Shown here piece by piece: positions 45,063 to 54,013 of a stretch of DNA of 54,660 nucleotides (position 1 is the stretch's first letter; every line of letters starts with the position of its first letter). This stretch comes from Lachnospiraceae bacterium (lineage in GTDB: Bacteria; Bacillota; Clostridia; Lachnospirales; Lachnospiraceae): contig JAGAMG010000046.1 in assembly GCA_017624835.1 (NCBI GenBank), positions 109,152 through 163,811 on the forward strand, written 5' to 3'. Under the pieces are notes generated by a model that was not told where the DNA came from, did not search any database, and saw nothing but the letters and a program-made list of their open reading frames with translations. A program made the position numbers and the translations under genes.

Positions 45063-46424
45063 TTATTTAGGTTGCTTTTTTATAAAACGATATAGACATA
45101 ATAAATACAGACTGCTTAAGATTAACTGACTGGCTAGCATGCCCCATAGATATCCGGTGATGCCCACCTTGGGAACGGCAAGAAAGACAAAGCCAAGACG
45201 AATCAGTAAACAGACCACATTCATGGCAAAAATCCGTCCTGCCATGCCTAAGCCCTGAAGAATGCTGGAGAGAGTGGTGTCCAGATAGATAAAGGGACAA
45301 ATAAATCCTAATGTGGTAATAAAGTGACCTGCAAGTGCACTGTCAAACATGGCAGTTCCCATCCGATTTCCCAATAGTACAAAGCCTGCCATACAGATAA
45401 ACCCCAATGTAAAGCAGTATTTAACAGTTCGTAAGGTTGCCTGTTTTACGGCATGGGTATTTCCTAAGGCGTGATTTTCGGAAATAATGGGAAGCAGCAG
45501 TACCGCCACGGAGCTGGTGAGCGCATTGGGAAAAAAAATCAAAGGTATAGCCATACCCGTAAGAACACCGTAGACACTTAAGGCGGTGGCGGTATCATAG
45601 CCGTAGAGCTTCAGACTTGAGGGGATGGAAACGGATTCAATGCTTTGCAGGATATTCAGTACAATACGATTGGCCGTAAGGGGAAGTGCCATGGAAAAAA
45701 TTCCTTGGTATAAGGGCAGCAGTTTGTCCGGGGAGCTATGTAGGGTTTGGGAAAGCTTGGTGGAAACGGAAGGCTTATGGTCTTTTGCATAATGAAAATA
45801 AATTGCAATAATAGCCAGTAGCATGGAAGCAAATTCCCCTACCGTCAGACCTGTCACTGCCACATTGATGGTAGGCGTTTTGCCGGCGGCATGGGTACTG
45901 TTGGTAAGGAAAAATACGCATCCTACTCTGACAAGCTGTTCAAAGAGCTGGGTGGCAGCAGGAACTCCGGCTTTTTTGCTACCATAAAAATACCCGTTTA
46001 TGCAGGAATGGATTGCTGCAAAGGGAATGGAAAAGGCTAAAATCCGTAGCATGGATATGGTACGAGGTTCCTTAAGAAGCTGGTCGCCGATAAAATCAGC
46101 CAGCGTATAAACAATTCCTGTGCATAACAGGGAAAGGGGCAGCGTAATGGTTAGACCTACCAGCATGGGTCTGTAGGAGGCGTGTTTCCTTCGGGCAGTC
46201 TGTTCAGCCACCAGCTTGGAAATGGCAGTCTGATAAGCCGCAGCGGTAAGAGAAAAGGAAAGGGCGAGGACGGGATTTAACAGCTGATAGATGCCCATAC
46301 CCTCTTCGCCAAAGAGTCTGGAGAGGTAAATACGATAAAAAAATCCTATGATGCGGCTGATAAGTCCCGTAAGGGTCAATATCAAGGTACCGGTAATCAA
46401 AGGATGCTGTTTGGTATAGTTCAT
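45063..46424 (-). CDS. SpoVB-type polysaccharide/lipid II flippase (MOP superfamily)
   Basis: About twelve to fourteen membrane helices. The N terminus, LITGTLILTLTGLISRIIGFFYRIYLSRLFG, is the hallmark of stage V sporulation protein B/MurJ-like flippases. SpoVB is needed for spore cortex in Bacillus and some paralogues (YtgP) act as MurJ. The start at 46424 (MNYTKQHP) is chosen: the open frame runs 42 codons further upstream, but that part overlaps a good + strand promoter at 46475. No strong ribosome binding site was seen. Its length is 453 aa, slightly short. Confidence 0.85.
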   Translation of the reverse strand: MNYTKQHPLITGTLILTLTGLISRIIGFFYRIYLSRLFGEEGMGIYQLLNPVLALSFSLTAAAYQTAISKLVAEQTARRKHASYRPMLVGLTITLPLSLLCTGIVYTLADFIGDQLLKEPRTISMLRILAFSIPFAAIHSCINGYFYGSKKAGVPAATQLFEQLVRVGCVFFLTNSTHAAGKTPTINVAVTGLTVGEFASMLLAIIAIYFHYAKDHKPSVSTKLSQTLHSSPDKLLPLYQGIFSMALPLTANRIVLNILQSIESVSIPSSLKLYGYDTATALSVYGVLTGMAIPLIFFPNALTSSVAVLLLPIISENHALGNTHAVKQATLRTVKYCFTLGFICMAGFVLLGNRMGTAMFDSALAGHFITTLGFICPFIYLDTTLSSILQGLGMAGRIFAMNVVCLLIRLGFVFLAVPKVGITGYLWGMLASQLILSSLYLLCLYRFIKKQPK

Positions 46425-46474
46425 GGCTGTCTCACTTTTGAAAGTTCTTTCTCCAATATATTCCACGGGGATTG

Positions 46475-46503
46475 TTGACAGAACAATACCATAGTGATAT
46501 AGT
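46475..46503 (+). promoter_or_regulatory. sigmaA-type promoter of the desulfurase operon
   Basis: TTGACA (46475-46480), a 17-nt spacer and TATAGT (46498-46503) give the best sigmaA match in the gap. The leader to the ATG at 46651 would be about 140 nt and contains three 14-bp repeats. Confidence 0.72.
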
Positions 46504-46573
46504 AAAAATGCAATTCCTAGTAAAATGGTATAAATTAAAAAGAAAGACAAATTATAAATGTGTTAATCAAAAA

Positions 46574-46615
46574 TACTAAATGAAAGCTAGTAAATGAATG
46601 CTACTAAATGAAAGG
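46574..46615 (+). repeat. Three tandem 14-bp direct repeats in the desulfurase leader
   Basis: TACTAAATGAAAGC, TAGTAAATGAATGC and TACTAAATGAAAGG follow one another without a gap. They lie about 65 nt after the predicted start point and 36 nt before the start codon. No Rrf2/IscR-type regulator gene is adjacent. Confidence 0.8.
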
Positions 46616-46650
46616 TGGCAAGGGTTGACAATGAGAGGAGAGTAAGGACA

Positions 46651-47823
46651 ATGATTTATTTGGATAATGCAGCAACTACAAGGACTGCGCCGGAAGTGGT
46701 GGAGGCAATGCTTCCATATTTTTCAGATTGCTTTGGGAATCCCAGCAGTATTTATGGTCCGGGCTCCAAAGCCAAAAAGGCAGTGAATGAAGCCCGTCAT
46801 ACCATTGCAGAAAGTCTGGGCGTAAAGCCAGAGGAGATTTATTTTACAGCAGGGGGAAGTGAGGCTGATAATTGGGCGCTGAAGGCAACAGCAGAAGGCT
46901 ATGAGCATAAGGGAAAGCATATTATTACCAGCAAAATAGAGCATCATGCTGTATTGCATACCTGCAAATATCTGGAAAAGCGTGGCTTTGAAATAACTTA
47001 TCTGGATGTGGATACCGAAGGAAAGGTATCACCTAAGGCTGTGGAAGATGCAATCCGGCCTGATACCATTCTGATTAGTATTATGTTTGCTAATAATGAG
47101 ATTGGTACCATAGAGCCCATTGGGGAAATCGGAGCTATTGCCAAAAAGCACGGTGTTCTTTTTCATACAGATGCGGTACAAGCCTATGGACAATTGCCAA
47201 TTAGTGCAGAAGCATTAGGAATTGATATGCTCAGTGCCAGTGCCCATAAGCTGAACGGTCCCAAGGGAATTGGCTTTTTGTATATCAGAAATGGGTTAAA
47301 GCTTCGTTCTCTGATTCATGGAGGTGCTCAGGAAAGGAGCCGGAGAGCAGGGACGGAAAATGTGCCTGCAATTGTGGGTTTTGGAGCAGCGGTAGAGCGT
47401 GCCCAAAGACTTATGGAAGAAAAGCAGACCAAGGAAAGCATGCTACGGGATTATTTGATAGAGCGGATAGAGACAGAAGTACCCTATTGCAGATTAAATG
47501 GGCATCGTAAGGACAGATTGCCCAACAATGTAAATTTCTCCTTTTCCTTTATTGAAGGGGAATCCCTTTTGATTATGTTGGATATGAAGGGAATTTGTGC
47601 ATCCAGCGGTTCGGCATGTACCTCCGGCTCTCTGGATCCCTCCCATGTGCTTTTGGCAATCGGGTTAAAGCATGAGGAGGCGCATGGCTCTCTGCGTCTG
47701 ACGCTTTCGGAGGAAAATACCAAAGAAGAATTGGATGTTGTGGTGGAGGCAGTAAAAAGCATAGTAGAAAGACTGAGGGAAATGTCGCCGTTGTATGAAG
47801 ATTTTTTACAGCAGGGACAGTAA
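46651..47823 (+). CDS. Cysteine desulfurase (NifS/IscS family)
   Basis: This PLP enzyme takes sulfur from cysteine as a persulfide. MIYLDNAATTR is the usual N terminus, so the start is placed at 46651 rather than at the longer frame at 46615; AAGGAC lies just upstream. The PLP lysine is in SAHKLNGPKG (about residue 205) and the catalytic Cys in SSGSACTSG (about 327). Its 390 aa are typical. The scaffold gene and mnmA downstream show the likely sulfur acceptors. Confidence 0.94.
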   Translation: MIYLDNAATTRTAPEVVEAMLPYFSDCFGNPSSIYGPGSKAKKAVNEARHTIAESLGVKPEEIYFTAGGSEADNWALKATAEGYEHKGKHIITSKIEHHAVLHTCKYLEKRGFEITYLDVDTEGKVSPKAVEDAIRPDTILISIMFANNEIGTIEPIGEIGAIAKKHGVLFHTDAVQAYGQLPISAEALGIDMLSASAHKLNGPKGIGFLYIRNGLKLRSLIHGGAQERSRRAGTENVPAIVGFGAAVERAQRLMEEKQTKESMLRDYLIERIETEVPYCRLNGHRKDRLPNNVNFSFSFIEGESLLIMLDMKGICASSGSACTSGSLDPSHVLLAIGLKHEEAHGSLRLTLSEENTKEELDVVVEAVKSIVERLREMSPLYEDFLQQGQ

Positions 47824-47862
47824 ATGGAAAAGACGATAGATGGAAAGACGAGGAAATAAGAT

Positions 47863-48300
47863 ATGTATAGTGAAAAAGTAATGGATCATTTTGAGCATCC
47901 CAGAAATATGGGAGTGATAGAAAACCCCAGTGGAGTGGGTACCGTGGGAAATGCCAAATGCGGGGATATTATGAGGATTTTTCTGGATATTGATGAGGAA
48001 GGGATTATTCAGGATGTGAAGTTTAAAACCTTTGGCTGCGGTGCAGCGGTTGCTACCAGCTCCATGGCAACGGAACTGGTAAAGGGAAAAACAGTGCAGG
48101 AGGCTATGCAGGTAACCAATAAGGTGGTAATGGAGGCTTTGGATGGGCTGCCACCTGTGAAGGTGCATTGTTCCCTTCTTGCGGAGGAAGCCATCCATGC
48201 AGCACTTTGGGATTATGCCGAGAAAAAACGGATTACAATTGAAGGTTTGCAAAAACCAAAGGCAGATATTCATGAGGAGGAAGAAAAAGAAGAATTTTAA
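47863..48300 (+). CDS. Fe-S cluster scaffold, IscU/NifU N-terminal type
   Basis: A 145-aa scaffold with the three cluster-binding cysteines in NAKCGD (about 36), FGCGAA (about 61) and KVHCSLLAEEAI (about 104). A short acidic tail of EEEEKEE follows. It is 40 nt after the desulfurase gene and accepts its sulfur to build [2Fe-2S] clusters. The layout is the two-gene nifS-nifU form common in Clostridia, without hscA/hscB. Confidence 0.93.
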   Translation: MYSEKVMDHFEHPRNMGVIENPSGVGTVGNAKCGDIMRIFLDIDEEGIIQDVKFKTFGCGAAVATSSMATELVKGKTVQEAMQVTNKVVMEALDGLPPVKVHCSLLAEEAIHAALWDYAEKKRITIEGLQKPKADIHEEEEKEEF

Positions 48301-48302
48301 GT

Positions 48303-48331
48303 TTGTGCAATGTGGTAAACTATGGTATATT
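48303..48331 (+). promoter_or_regulatory. sigmaA-type promoter of the HD-GYP gene
   Basis: TTGTGC (48303-48308), a 17-nt spacer and TATATT (48326-48331) directly follow the scaffold gene. Confidence 0.6.
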
Positions 48332-48364
48332 GTTTTATATATTTTAGGGCATGGGGGTACTACA

Positions 48365-49459
48365 TTGATAAAGAGAAAATTTATAAGTACAAGATTGCTG
48401 GAGCCCGGCATGGTAATTGACCAGTCTTTGGTAGATCAGTCAAGGCGTGTATTGATTGCACGAAAGACCACATTGGATGAGTTTATGATTAGTGAACTTC
48501 GAAAGATGCGGGTAAACGGTGTATATATTCGTGAGGGAGAGGAAGAACCGGAGGTTGATATTGAGATATCACCGGAGGTAGTTGCCGTCATTCAAAAGCT
48601 GGAGAAGGATGACAAGAAGAAGGTTCAGCTGTCGGAAAGCGTAAAGAAGCGGGTAGCTACGGGAGTGCAATTCCTCTTTACGGATACTGGGAATGCTGAT
48701 TTTGCCAATGTGGCAAACGATATTACCAATGATTTGATGAAGGCAATTGAAGAAAATGATGCCATTGCCATGAATGTGGATGCCTTAAAAATTTCTGATG
48801 AATATACCTTTAAGCATAGTGTGGATGTGGCTACCATGGCCATGATTGTGGCGAAACAGATGCAATGGGATTCCAAAGAGGTGTATGATATCGGAGTGGC
48901 AGGACTTTTACATGATGTGGGTAAGTCAAAGATTCCCGAGGAATTAATCAATAAGCCCGGAAGATTGACGGATGAAGAATTTGAAATTATGAAGCAGCAT
49001 TCCGTATTTGGCTATCGCCTTTTAAAGGAGAAGGGAGACTTATCCGAGGATATTTTACTGGGGGTTTTGCAGCATCATGAAAAAATCAACGGACGAGGCT
49101 ACCCCATGCAGGTGGAAAATAAATATATCGGACGTTATGCAAGGATTTTGGCAGTGGTGGATGTTTATGATGCGCTGGTAACAGAGCGAGCTTATAAAAA
49201 GGCCTTTTCTCAAAGAGATGCCATAGAAATTATTATGTCCATGACGGAAGAATTGGATATTAATGCGGTGAAGAGCTTCTTAAACAGTGTTATTCTTTAT
49301 CCCGTGGGCAGTGTGGTACAGTTAAGTAACGGAGAGCGGGCAAGAGTGGTAGAGAACAGCCCGGGATACCCCATGCGTCCCAAGGTGGTAGAGTTAAAAA
49401 CCGGAAAGGTCTATGACCTTTCGGAGGATATTCGTTGTGCCAGCATTATTATTGAATAA
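48365..49459 (+). CDS. HD-GYP domain protein, probable cyclic-di-nucleotide phosphodiesterase
   Basis: An N-terminal part of about 110 residues with no sensor recognised precedes an HD-GYP domain: H..D-type KHSVDVATMA, LLHDVGKSKIPEELINKPG, KQHSVFGYRLL and HHEKINGRGYP. The usual HHExxDGxGYP has Asn for Asp. HD-GYP proteins cleave c-di-GMP or related dinucleotides. The start is TTG at 48365 with GGGGGTA 7 nt upstream; the frame open back to 48179 overlaps the scaffold gene and is not used. Length 364 aa. Confidence 0.85.
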   Translation: MIKRKFISTRLLEPGMVIDQSLVDQSRRVLIARKTTLDEFMISELRKMRVNGVYIREGEEEPEVDIEISPEVVAVIQKLEKDDKKKVQLSESVKKRVATGVQFLFTDTGNADFANVANDITNDLMKAIEENDAIAMNVDALKISDEYTFKHSVDVATMAMIVAKQMQWDSKEVYDIGVAGLLHDVGKSKIPEELINKPGRLTDEEFEIMKQHSVFGYRLLKEKGDLSEDILLGVLQHHEKINGRGYPMQVENKYIGRYARILAVVDVYDALVTERAYKKAFSQRDAIEIIMSMTEELDINAVKSFLNSVILYPVGSVVQLSNGERARVVENSPGYPMRPKVVELKTGKVYDLSEDIRCASIIIE

Positions 49460-49490
49460 TGGGAAATAGACAAAGACTGGAATGAAATAT

Positions 49491-50570
49491 ATGAATAAAA
49501 AGGTAGTTGTGGGCATGTCGGGAGGTGTGGATTCCTCGGTGGCGGCATGGCTTTTAAAGGAACAGGGCTATGATGTGATTGGGGTAACCATGCAGATATG
49601 GCAGGATGAGGAACAGCAGCAATTAGAGGAAAATGGTGGCTGTTGTGGCTTGTCCGCGGTGGATGATGCCAGAAGAGTGGCAGAGAAGCTGGATATTCCC
49701 TATTATGTGATGAATTTCAAGCAGGAATTCAAATGCCATGTAATGGATTATTTTGTGGAGGAATACCTGCAAGGACATACCCCCAATCCTTGTATAGCCT
49801 GTAACAGATATGTAAAATGGGAGGCTTTATTAAAGAGAAGTCTGGAAATCGGAGCAGATTATATTGCTACAGGACATTATGCCAGAATAGACAAATTGCC
49901 TAATGGCAGATTTGCTATCCGCAATTCAGTAACTGCAGCAAAGGATCAGACCTATGCTTTATACAATTTAACTCAGGAGCAGTTAGCACATACCTTGATG
50001 CCGGTAGGGGAATTCCCTAAGGATGAAATCAGAAGAATGGCAGAAGCAGCAGGGCTTCCTGTGGCGCATAAGCCTGACAGTCAGGAAATCTGCTTTGTAC
50101 CGGATAATGATTATGCTTCCTTTATTGAAAGGCAGGCAGGGGAGCGGGTTCCACGCCCCGGAAACTTTGTGACAAAAGAGGGAAAGGTGCTGGGACAGCA
50201 TAAGGGAATTACTCATTATACCATAGGACAAAGAAGGGGGTTGAATCTGCCCATGGGTAACCGGGTATTTGTTACTCAGATAAGACCGGATACCAATGAG
50301 GTGGTAATTGGTGAAAATGAAGATATTTTTACTTCTGAAGTCTTATGTGACAGAGTGAATTACATGGCTGTAGAAGATTTGACAGAGCCCAGGAGGGTAC
50401 TTGCCAAGATTCGTTACAATCACAGGGGGGATTATTGTACCCTTCATAAGCAGCCCGATGGTAGGGTGCTGTGTGTGTTTGAAGAAAAGGTGCGTGCCGC
50501 AACGCCGGGACAGGCTGTGGTTTTTTATGAGGGAGAATATGTGTTAGGTGGCGGAACTATTGTAAAGTAG
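49491..50570 (+). CDS. mnmA: tRNA-specific 2-thiouridylase MnmA
   Basis: MnmA puts sulfur on U34 of Lys, Glu and Gln tRNAs. The PP-loop SGGVDSS follows the start; the catalytic cysteines are in NPCIACN (about 100) and SQEICFV (about 200). ATG at 49491 and 49482 are both possible; the former has GGA 10 nt upstream, the latter only 1 nt. It lies two genes after the desulfurase, its likely sulfur source in Firmicutes. Confidence 0.94.
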   Translation: MNKKVVVGMSGGVDSSVAAWLLKEQGYDVIGVTMQIWQDEEQQQLEENGGCCGLSAVDDARRVAEKLDIPYYVMNFKQEFKCHVMDYFVEEYLQGHTPNPCIACNRYVKWEALLKRSLEIGADYIATGHYARIDKLPNGRFAIRNSVTAAKDQTYALYNLTQEQLAHTLMPVGEFPKDEIRRMAEAAGLPVAHKPDSQEICFVPDNDYASFIERQAGERVPRPGNFVTKEGKVLGQHKGITHYTIGQRRGLNLPMGNRVFVTQIRPDTNEVVIGENEDIFTSEVLCDRVNYMAVEDLTEPRRVLAKIRYNHRGDYCTLHKQPDGRVLCVFEEKVRAATPGQAVVFYEGEYVLGGGTIVK

Positions 50571-50599
50571 CTTCACCTATATAATTAACAAAGAGGGAA

Positions 50600-50660
50600 A
50601 GTGAGTGTCCGGGTAGGAAGTGCTGTATGGCATTTCCTGCTTTGGGCACTTTAGTTTTAA
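50600..50660 (+). terminator. Probable terminator after mnmA
   Basis: A two-part hairpin: outer GTGTCC with GGGCAC and inner GGAAGTGC with GCATTTCC, followed by TTTAGTTTT. Confidence 0.6.
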
Positions 50661-50746
50661 ATAGTAGAGGGAAAGAACGAATTGGGAGGATATGCATATA
50701 GTATATTTAAGACTTCGCAGAATTTGCGGAAATGTAAGGAGATACT

Positions 50747-51289
50747 ATGGACTTTAATTTTAATGGAAGAAGACCCTTCCAAAGAAACAGCTTTGTTTCC
50801 GTACAGGGAACCATTGTGGAACTGGTGCCCATGAGAATGGGGAACCGGAGAGCGGATGGTTGTATGATTTTTGCAACAGTAGAAGATGGGGATGGCAATA
50901 CGGTTAATTTTATTATTTCCCCATCAACCTTTGTGGTGGATTATACCACCTTATCAGTGGGAATGCTTTGCACCTTTTGGTATCGCACCGATGCGGCAGT
51001 CCCTCTCATCTATCCACCCCAATATAATGCAGTAGTAGTTGCCCAGGAAATGAGTGGTCGTATGGTGGATGTGAGCTATTACAACACCTCTTTGGTAAAT
51101 GAGGAACAGACATTGCAGTTGAATCTGGATGGCAGAGTGGATTTGCGAACTACCAATAATCAGTATTTTCAGGGCAATCCTGTAAATCACAATTTGGTAG
51201 TAATCTATGAAACCTCTACCCGAAGTATGCCGGCTCAGACCACTCCAAGAAAAGTAGTGGTTCTCTGCGATATGGGGCAGAATATGTGA
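50747..51289 (+). CDS. Hypothetical protein, 180 aa, beta-rich
   Basis: The product has no signal peptide or membrane helix. The pattern of strands (FVSVQGTIVELVPM, MIFATVEDGDGNTVNFIIS) suggests an OB-like or similar beta fold, but I do not recognise the family. GTAAGGAG lies upstream of the ATG. A small hairpin (TTCGC with GCGGAA) sits 20-30 nt before the start. It precedes cls by 73 nt and might share its transcript. Confidence 0.6.
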   Translation: MDFNFNGRRPFQRNSFVSVQGTIVELVPMRMGNRRADGCMIFATVEDGDGNTVNFIISPSTFVVDYTTLSVGMLCTFWYRTDAAVPLIYPPQYNAVVVAQEMSGRMVDVSYYNTSLVNEEQTLQLNLDGRVDLRTTNNQYFQGNPVNHNLVVIYETSTRSMPAQTTPRKVVVLCDMGQNM

Positions 51290-51362
51290 GGATGGCAGTT
51301 TGCCACAGGATTAGGGGGAGCCGGAAACTATCGGAATATACAAAAGAAGGAATGAGAAATTT

Positions 51363-52919
51363 ATGTTTGAGCAAATGGGTTCTGAAAAAAAAGAGCATGT
51401 AAAAAACAGCATAGGTCGCATTGCATTTACGGCATTGTGTGTATTGATTCAAATAGGCTGGCTTGTTTTGTGGGTAATACGATTAAATGAGTATTCGGCA
51501 ACTATATCCATTATTACAAGTATTTTGGCTTTTTCATTAGCGCTTAGAATTTACGGAAAGCATGAAAATGCAGCCTTTAAAATGCCTTGGATAATTTTGC
51601 TTTTGATTTTTCCTATTATGGGCTTGTGTCTTTATGGATTGTTTGGACATACGGATTTAATTGGGAAAAACATGCAAAGACGTTTTGAGAGACTGGATGA
51701 TGAGCTTTTTCCTTTGATTACCCAGAAGGAAGCCGTGCTGAAGGAGATAGAAGAACTTGATTTTGGAGTGGCAAATCAATGCAGGTATCTATCCAATTAT
51801 GGAAGGTATCCGGTTTATGGAAATACGGATGTGGTGTTTTTTAAGGATGCATCGGAGGGCTTTGAGGCTCAACTTGAGGAACTTGAAAAGGCGGAGCACT
51901 TTATTTTTATGGAATACCATGCCATTGAGGAGGCAGCTGCGTTTGCCGGATTGAAACGGGTACTTGCAAGAAAAGCAGCAGAAGGTGTAGAGGTTCGCCT
52001 GTTTTATGATGATATGGGAAGTGTGGGCTTTATTGACCAAAGCTTTATTAAGCGGATGAAAAAGGTAGGAGTGCAGTGTCGGGTATTTAATCCGGTATTT
52101 CCTCTTTTTAATCTATTTATGAATAATCGAGACCATCGGAAAATTACCGTGATTGATGGGAAGGTTGGGTTTACCGGAGGGTATAATCTTGCGGATGAAT
52201 ATTTTAATCTTACACATCCCTACGGGCATTGGAAGGATACCGGTATCAAAATAACAGGTGATGCAGTAAGAAGTCTTACCATCAGTTTTTTGGAAATGTG
52301 GAATGCTGCCCAATATACGGATAAAGATTTTTTGAAGTATTTGCGGTCAGTTTCTTATACAGCTTCTGAGAAAGCGTTTGTGCAGCCCTATGCAGATAGT
52401 CCGCTGGATGAGGAGCATGTGGGAGAGAATGTATACTTGAATCTGATAAAGCATGCGAAGCACAGGCTTTATGTGGCAACTCCTTATTTGATTATCAGTG
52501 ATGAAATGAATCGGGAATTGGGATTGGCGGCCAAAAGAGGAGTGGATGTGCGGGTAATTACTCCGGGAATTCCGGATAAAAAGACAGTGTATAAGGTGAC
52601 GCGCTCTTATTATGCAGGTTTGGTACGTCAAGGCGTTCGAATTTATGAGTATACCCCCGGATTTATCCATGAAAAGCAGATGCTTTGCGATGAAGATTGC
52701 GCAACAGTGGGCACCATTAATCTGGATTATCGGAGTCTGTATCATCATTTTGAAAACGGGGTTTTCTTATATCGTTGTCAGGCGGTGCAGGCGATTGCAG
52801 AGGACTTTGCAGAAACCTTAGAAAAGTGTACTGAGGTCACGGAGCACTACCGGAAGGGGCGCTCGGCAGTGCTTCGCGGGACTCAATGTTTGCTTAGAAT
52901 GATCGCGCCTTTACTATAA
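51363..52919 (+). CDS. cls: Cardiolipin synthase (phospholipase D family)
   Basis: Two N-terminal membrane helices (about 17-65) are followed by two phospholipase D domains with HKD motifs: HRKITVIDGKVGFTGG (about residue 258) and HEKQMLCDEDCATVGTINLD (about 436). The enzyme joins two phosphatidylglycerols. The length of 518 aa is normal. Its end overlaps that of the convergent PHP gene by 6 nt, with no terminator between. Confidence 0.94.
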   Translation: MFEQMGSEKKEHVKNSIGRIAFTALCVLIQIGWLVLWVIRLNEYSATISIITSILAFSLALRIYGKHENAAFKMPWIILLLIFPIMGLCLYGLFGHTDLIGKNMQRRFERLDDELFPLITQKEAVLKEIEELDFGVANQCRYLSNYGRYPVYGNTDVVFFKDASEGFEAQLEELEKAEHFIFMEYHAIEEAAAFAGLKRVLARKAAEGVEVRLFYDDMGSVGFIDQSFIKRMKKVGVQCRVFNPVFPLFNLFMNNRDHRKITVIDGKVGFTGGYNLADEYFNLTHPYGHWKDTGIKITGDAVRSLTISFLEMWNAAQYTDKDFLKYLRSVSYTASEKAFVQPYADSPLDEEHVGENVYLNLIKHAKHRLYVATPYLIISDEMNRELGLAAKRGVDVRVITPGIPDKKTVYKVTRSYYAGLVRQGVRIYEYTPGFIHEKQMLCDEDCATVGTINLDYRSLYHHFENGVFLYRCQAVQAIAEDFAETLEKCTEVTEHYRKGRSAVLRGTQCLLRMIAPLL

Positions 52920-53732
52920 GCGCTTGAATTCAGGGGTTCGCTTTTCGAAAATGGTGTAGTATTTGAAGCCGCATTCCCGTAGCACCTCTTCAGCACGGTC
53001 AAAGTGGGCGGCAATGTGGTCGGGGGTGTGAGCATCGGAGCCTATGGTGATGATTTCACCGCCCAGGTCGTGGTAGCGTTTCACAATGGCGGTGCAGGGG
53101 TGGAGCTCCTTTAAGCCGCTTTTTACGCCTCCGGTATTGATTTCGATGCCTTTTCCTTTTTCGATGAGAAGCTTTAAGATATCATCAAGCACATCCTGAT
53201 AGGCTTCATAGGTGTATTCCGCATCCTTGCTTGGACCGTAGCGTACTACATAGTCAAGATGTCCGTAAACATCAAAGTTAGAGAATTTCTTGATGTTTTC
53301 CAAAATGGAAGTGAAGTATTCATAGTAGGCTTCTTTTTCACTGCGACCTTCGTAAAAGGCAGGATAATAGGGATCCTTTCCATGACAGATATGGGAGGAG
53401 CCGATAATAAAATCAAAATCATAGGACTTGGCTAACACTGCATTCTGGCGCATAACCTCAGGCTGTAATCCCAGCTCGATGCCGAAAAGTATGCGGATTT
53501 TATCTGCATATTTTTCACGGTAACGAATGATATCATACAGGTAAGGGTCGGGCTGTAGAATAAAACGGTCGGCAGGCTCTCCCGGTTCCTCCGGAAATCC
53601 AAAATCATTATGTTCTGTAAAGCACATGGTAGTAAGACCTTTTTCGATTCCGCAAAGAATCATTTCTTCCATGGGAGTATCGGAGTCTCCTGAATAGGAG
53701 GAGTGTAAATGGCAATCTGCAATAATAGACAT
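52914..53732 (-). CDS. PHP-domain phosphoesterase, HisJ-type histidinol-phosphatase family
   Basis: A 272-aa PHP protein with the metal-binding motifs DCHLHSSYSGD (N terminus), FTEHNDF (about 38), SSHICHGKDP (about 113) and GSDAHTPDH (about 226). It fits the HisJ/HisK histidinol-phosphate phosphatase family, but no his genes are near, so the substrate is uncertain. The ribosome binding site is AAAGGA. It is convergent with and overlaps cls. Confidence 0.82.
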   Translation of the reverse strand: MSIIADCHLHSSYSGDSDTPMEEMILCGIEKGLTTMCFTEHNDFGFPEEPGEPADRFILQPDPYLYDIIRYREKYADKIRILFGIELGLQPEVMRQNAVLAKSYDFDFIIGSSHICHGKDPYYPAFYEGRSEKEAYYEYFTSILENIKKFSNFDVYGHLDYVVRYGPSKDAEYTYEAYQDVLDDILKLLIEKGKGIEINTGGVKSGLKELHPCTAIVKRYHDLGGEIITIGSDAHTPDHIAAHFDRAEEVLRECGFKYYTIFEKRTPEFKRL

Positions 53733-53885
53733 AAATATTCCTTTCCGGGAAAGAGATGGTAAATATTACTCTTATCCCTTATATAAGTTCATGGTTATAG
53801 TATACCAAAAAACTTTAAAAAACCATAGAAAATCTAAACAATCTGTAAAAAATGCCCGAAATGGGAAATATTTTTCATTTACATC

Positions 53886-53914
53886 TTGAATTATCAAAGG
53901 GAATTAGGTAAAAT
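53886..53914 (+). promoter_or_regulatory. sigmaA-type promoter of gap
   Basis: TTGAAT (53886-53891), a 17-nt spacer and TAAAAT (53909-53914) lie 100 nt before the gap start. A TTGACA at 53933 has no well-spaced -10. The rest of the 281-nt gap is AT-rich with nothing else recognised. Confidence 0.65.
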
Positions 53915-54013
53915 ATGATTGCTGACAAAATTTTGACAATCTAACAAGTCTTACAATGGCTGTTGGACGAGTTCAAAAGATATAAAATTAATTAATTTTA
54001 GGAGGAAACTAAA

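Noticed and set aside
46425-46550. Extension of the spoVB-type frame upstream of 46424
   Set aside because: It is covered by a clear sigmaA promoter on the opposite strand for the desulfurase gene, and SpoVB-type proteins begin just before the LITGTLIL helix.
48179-48364. Long N-terminal extension of the HD-GYP frame
   Set aside because: It overlaps the scaffold gene and a good promoter. The TTG at 48365 has a proper ribosome binding site.
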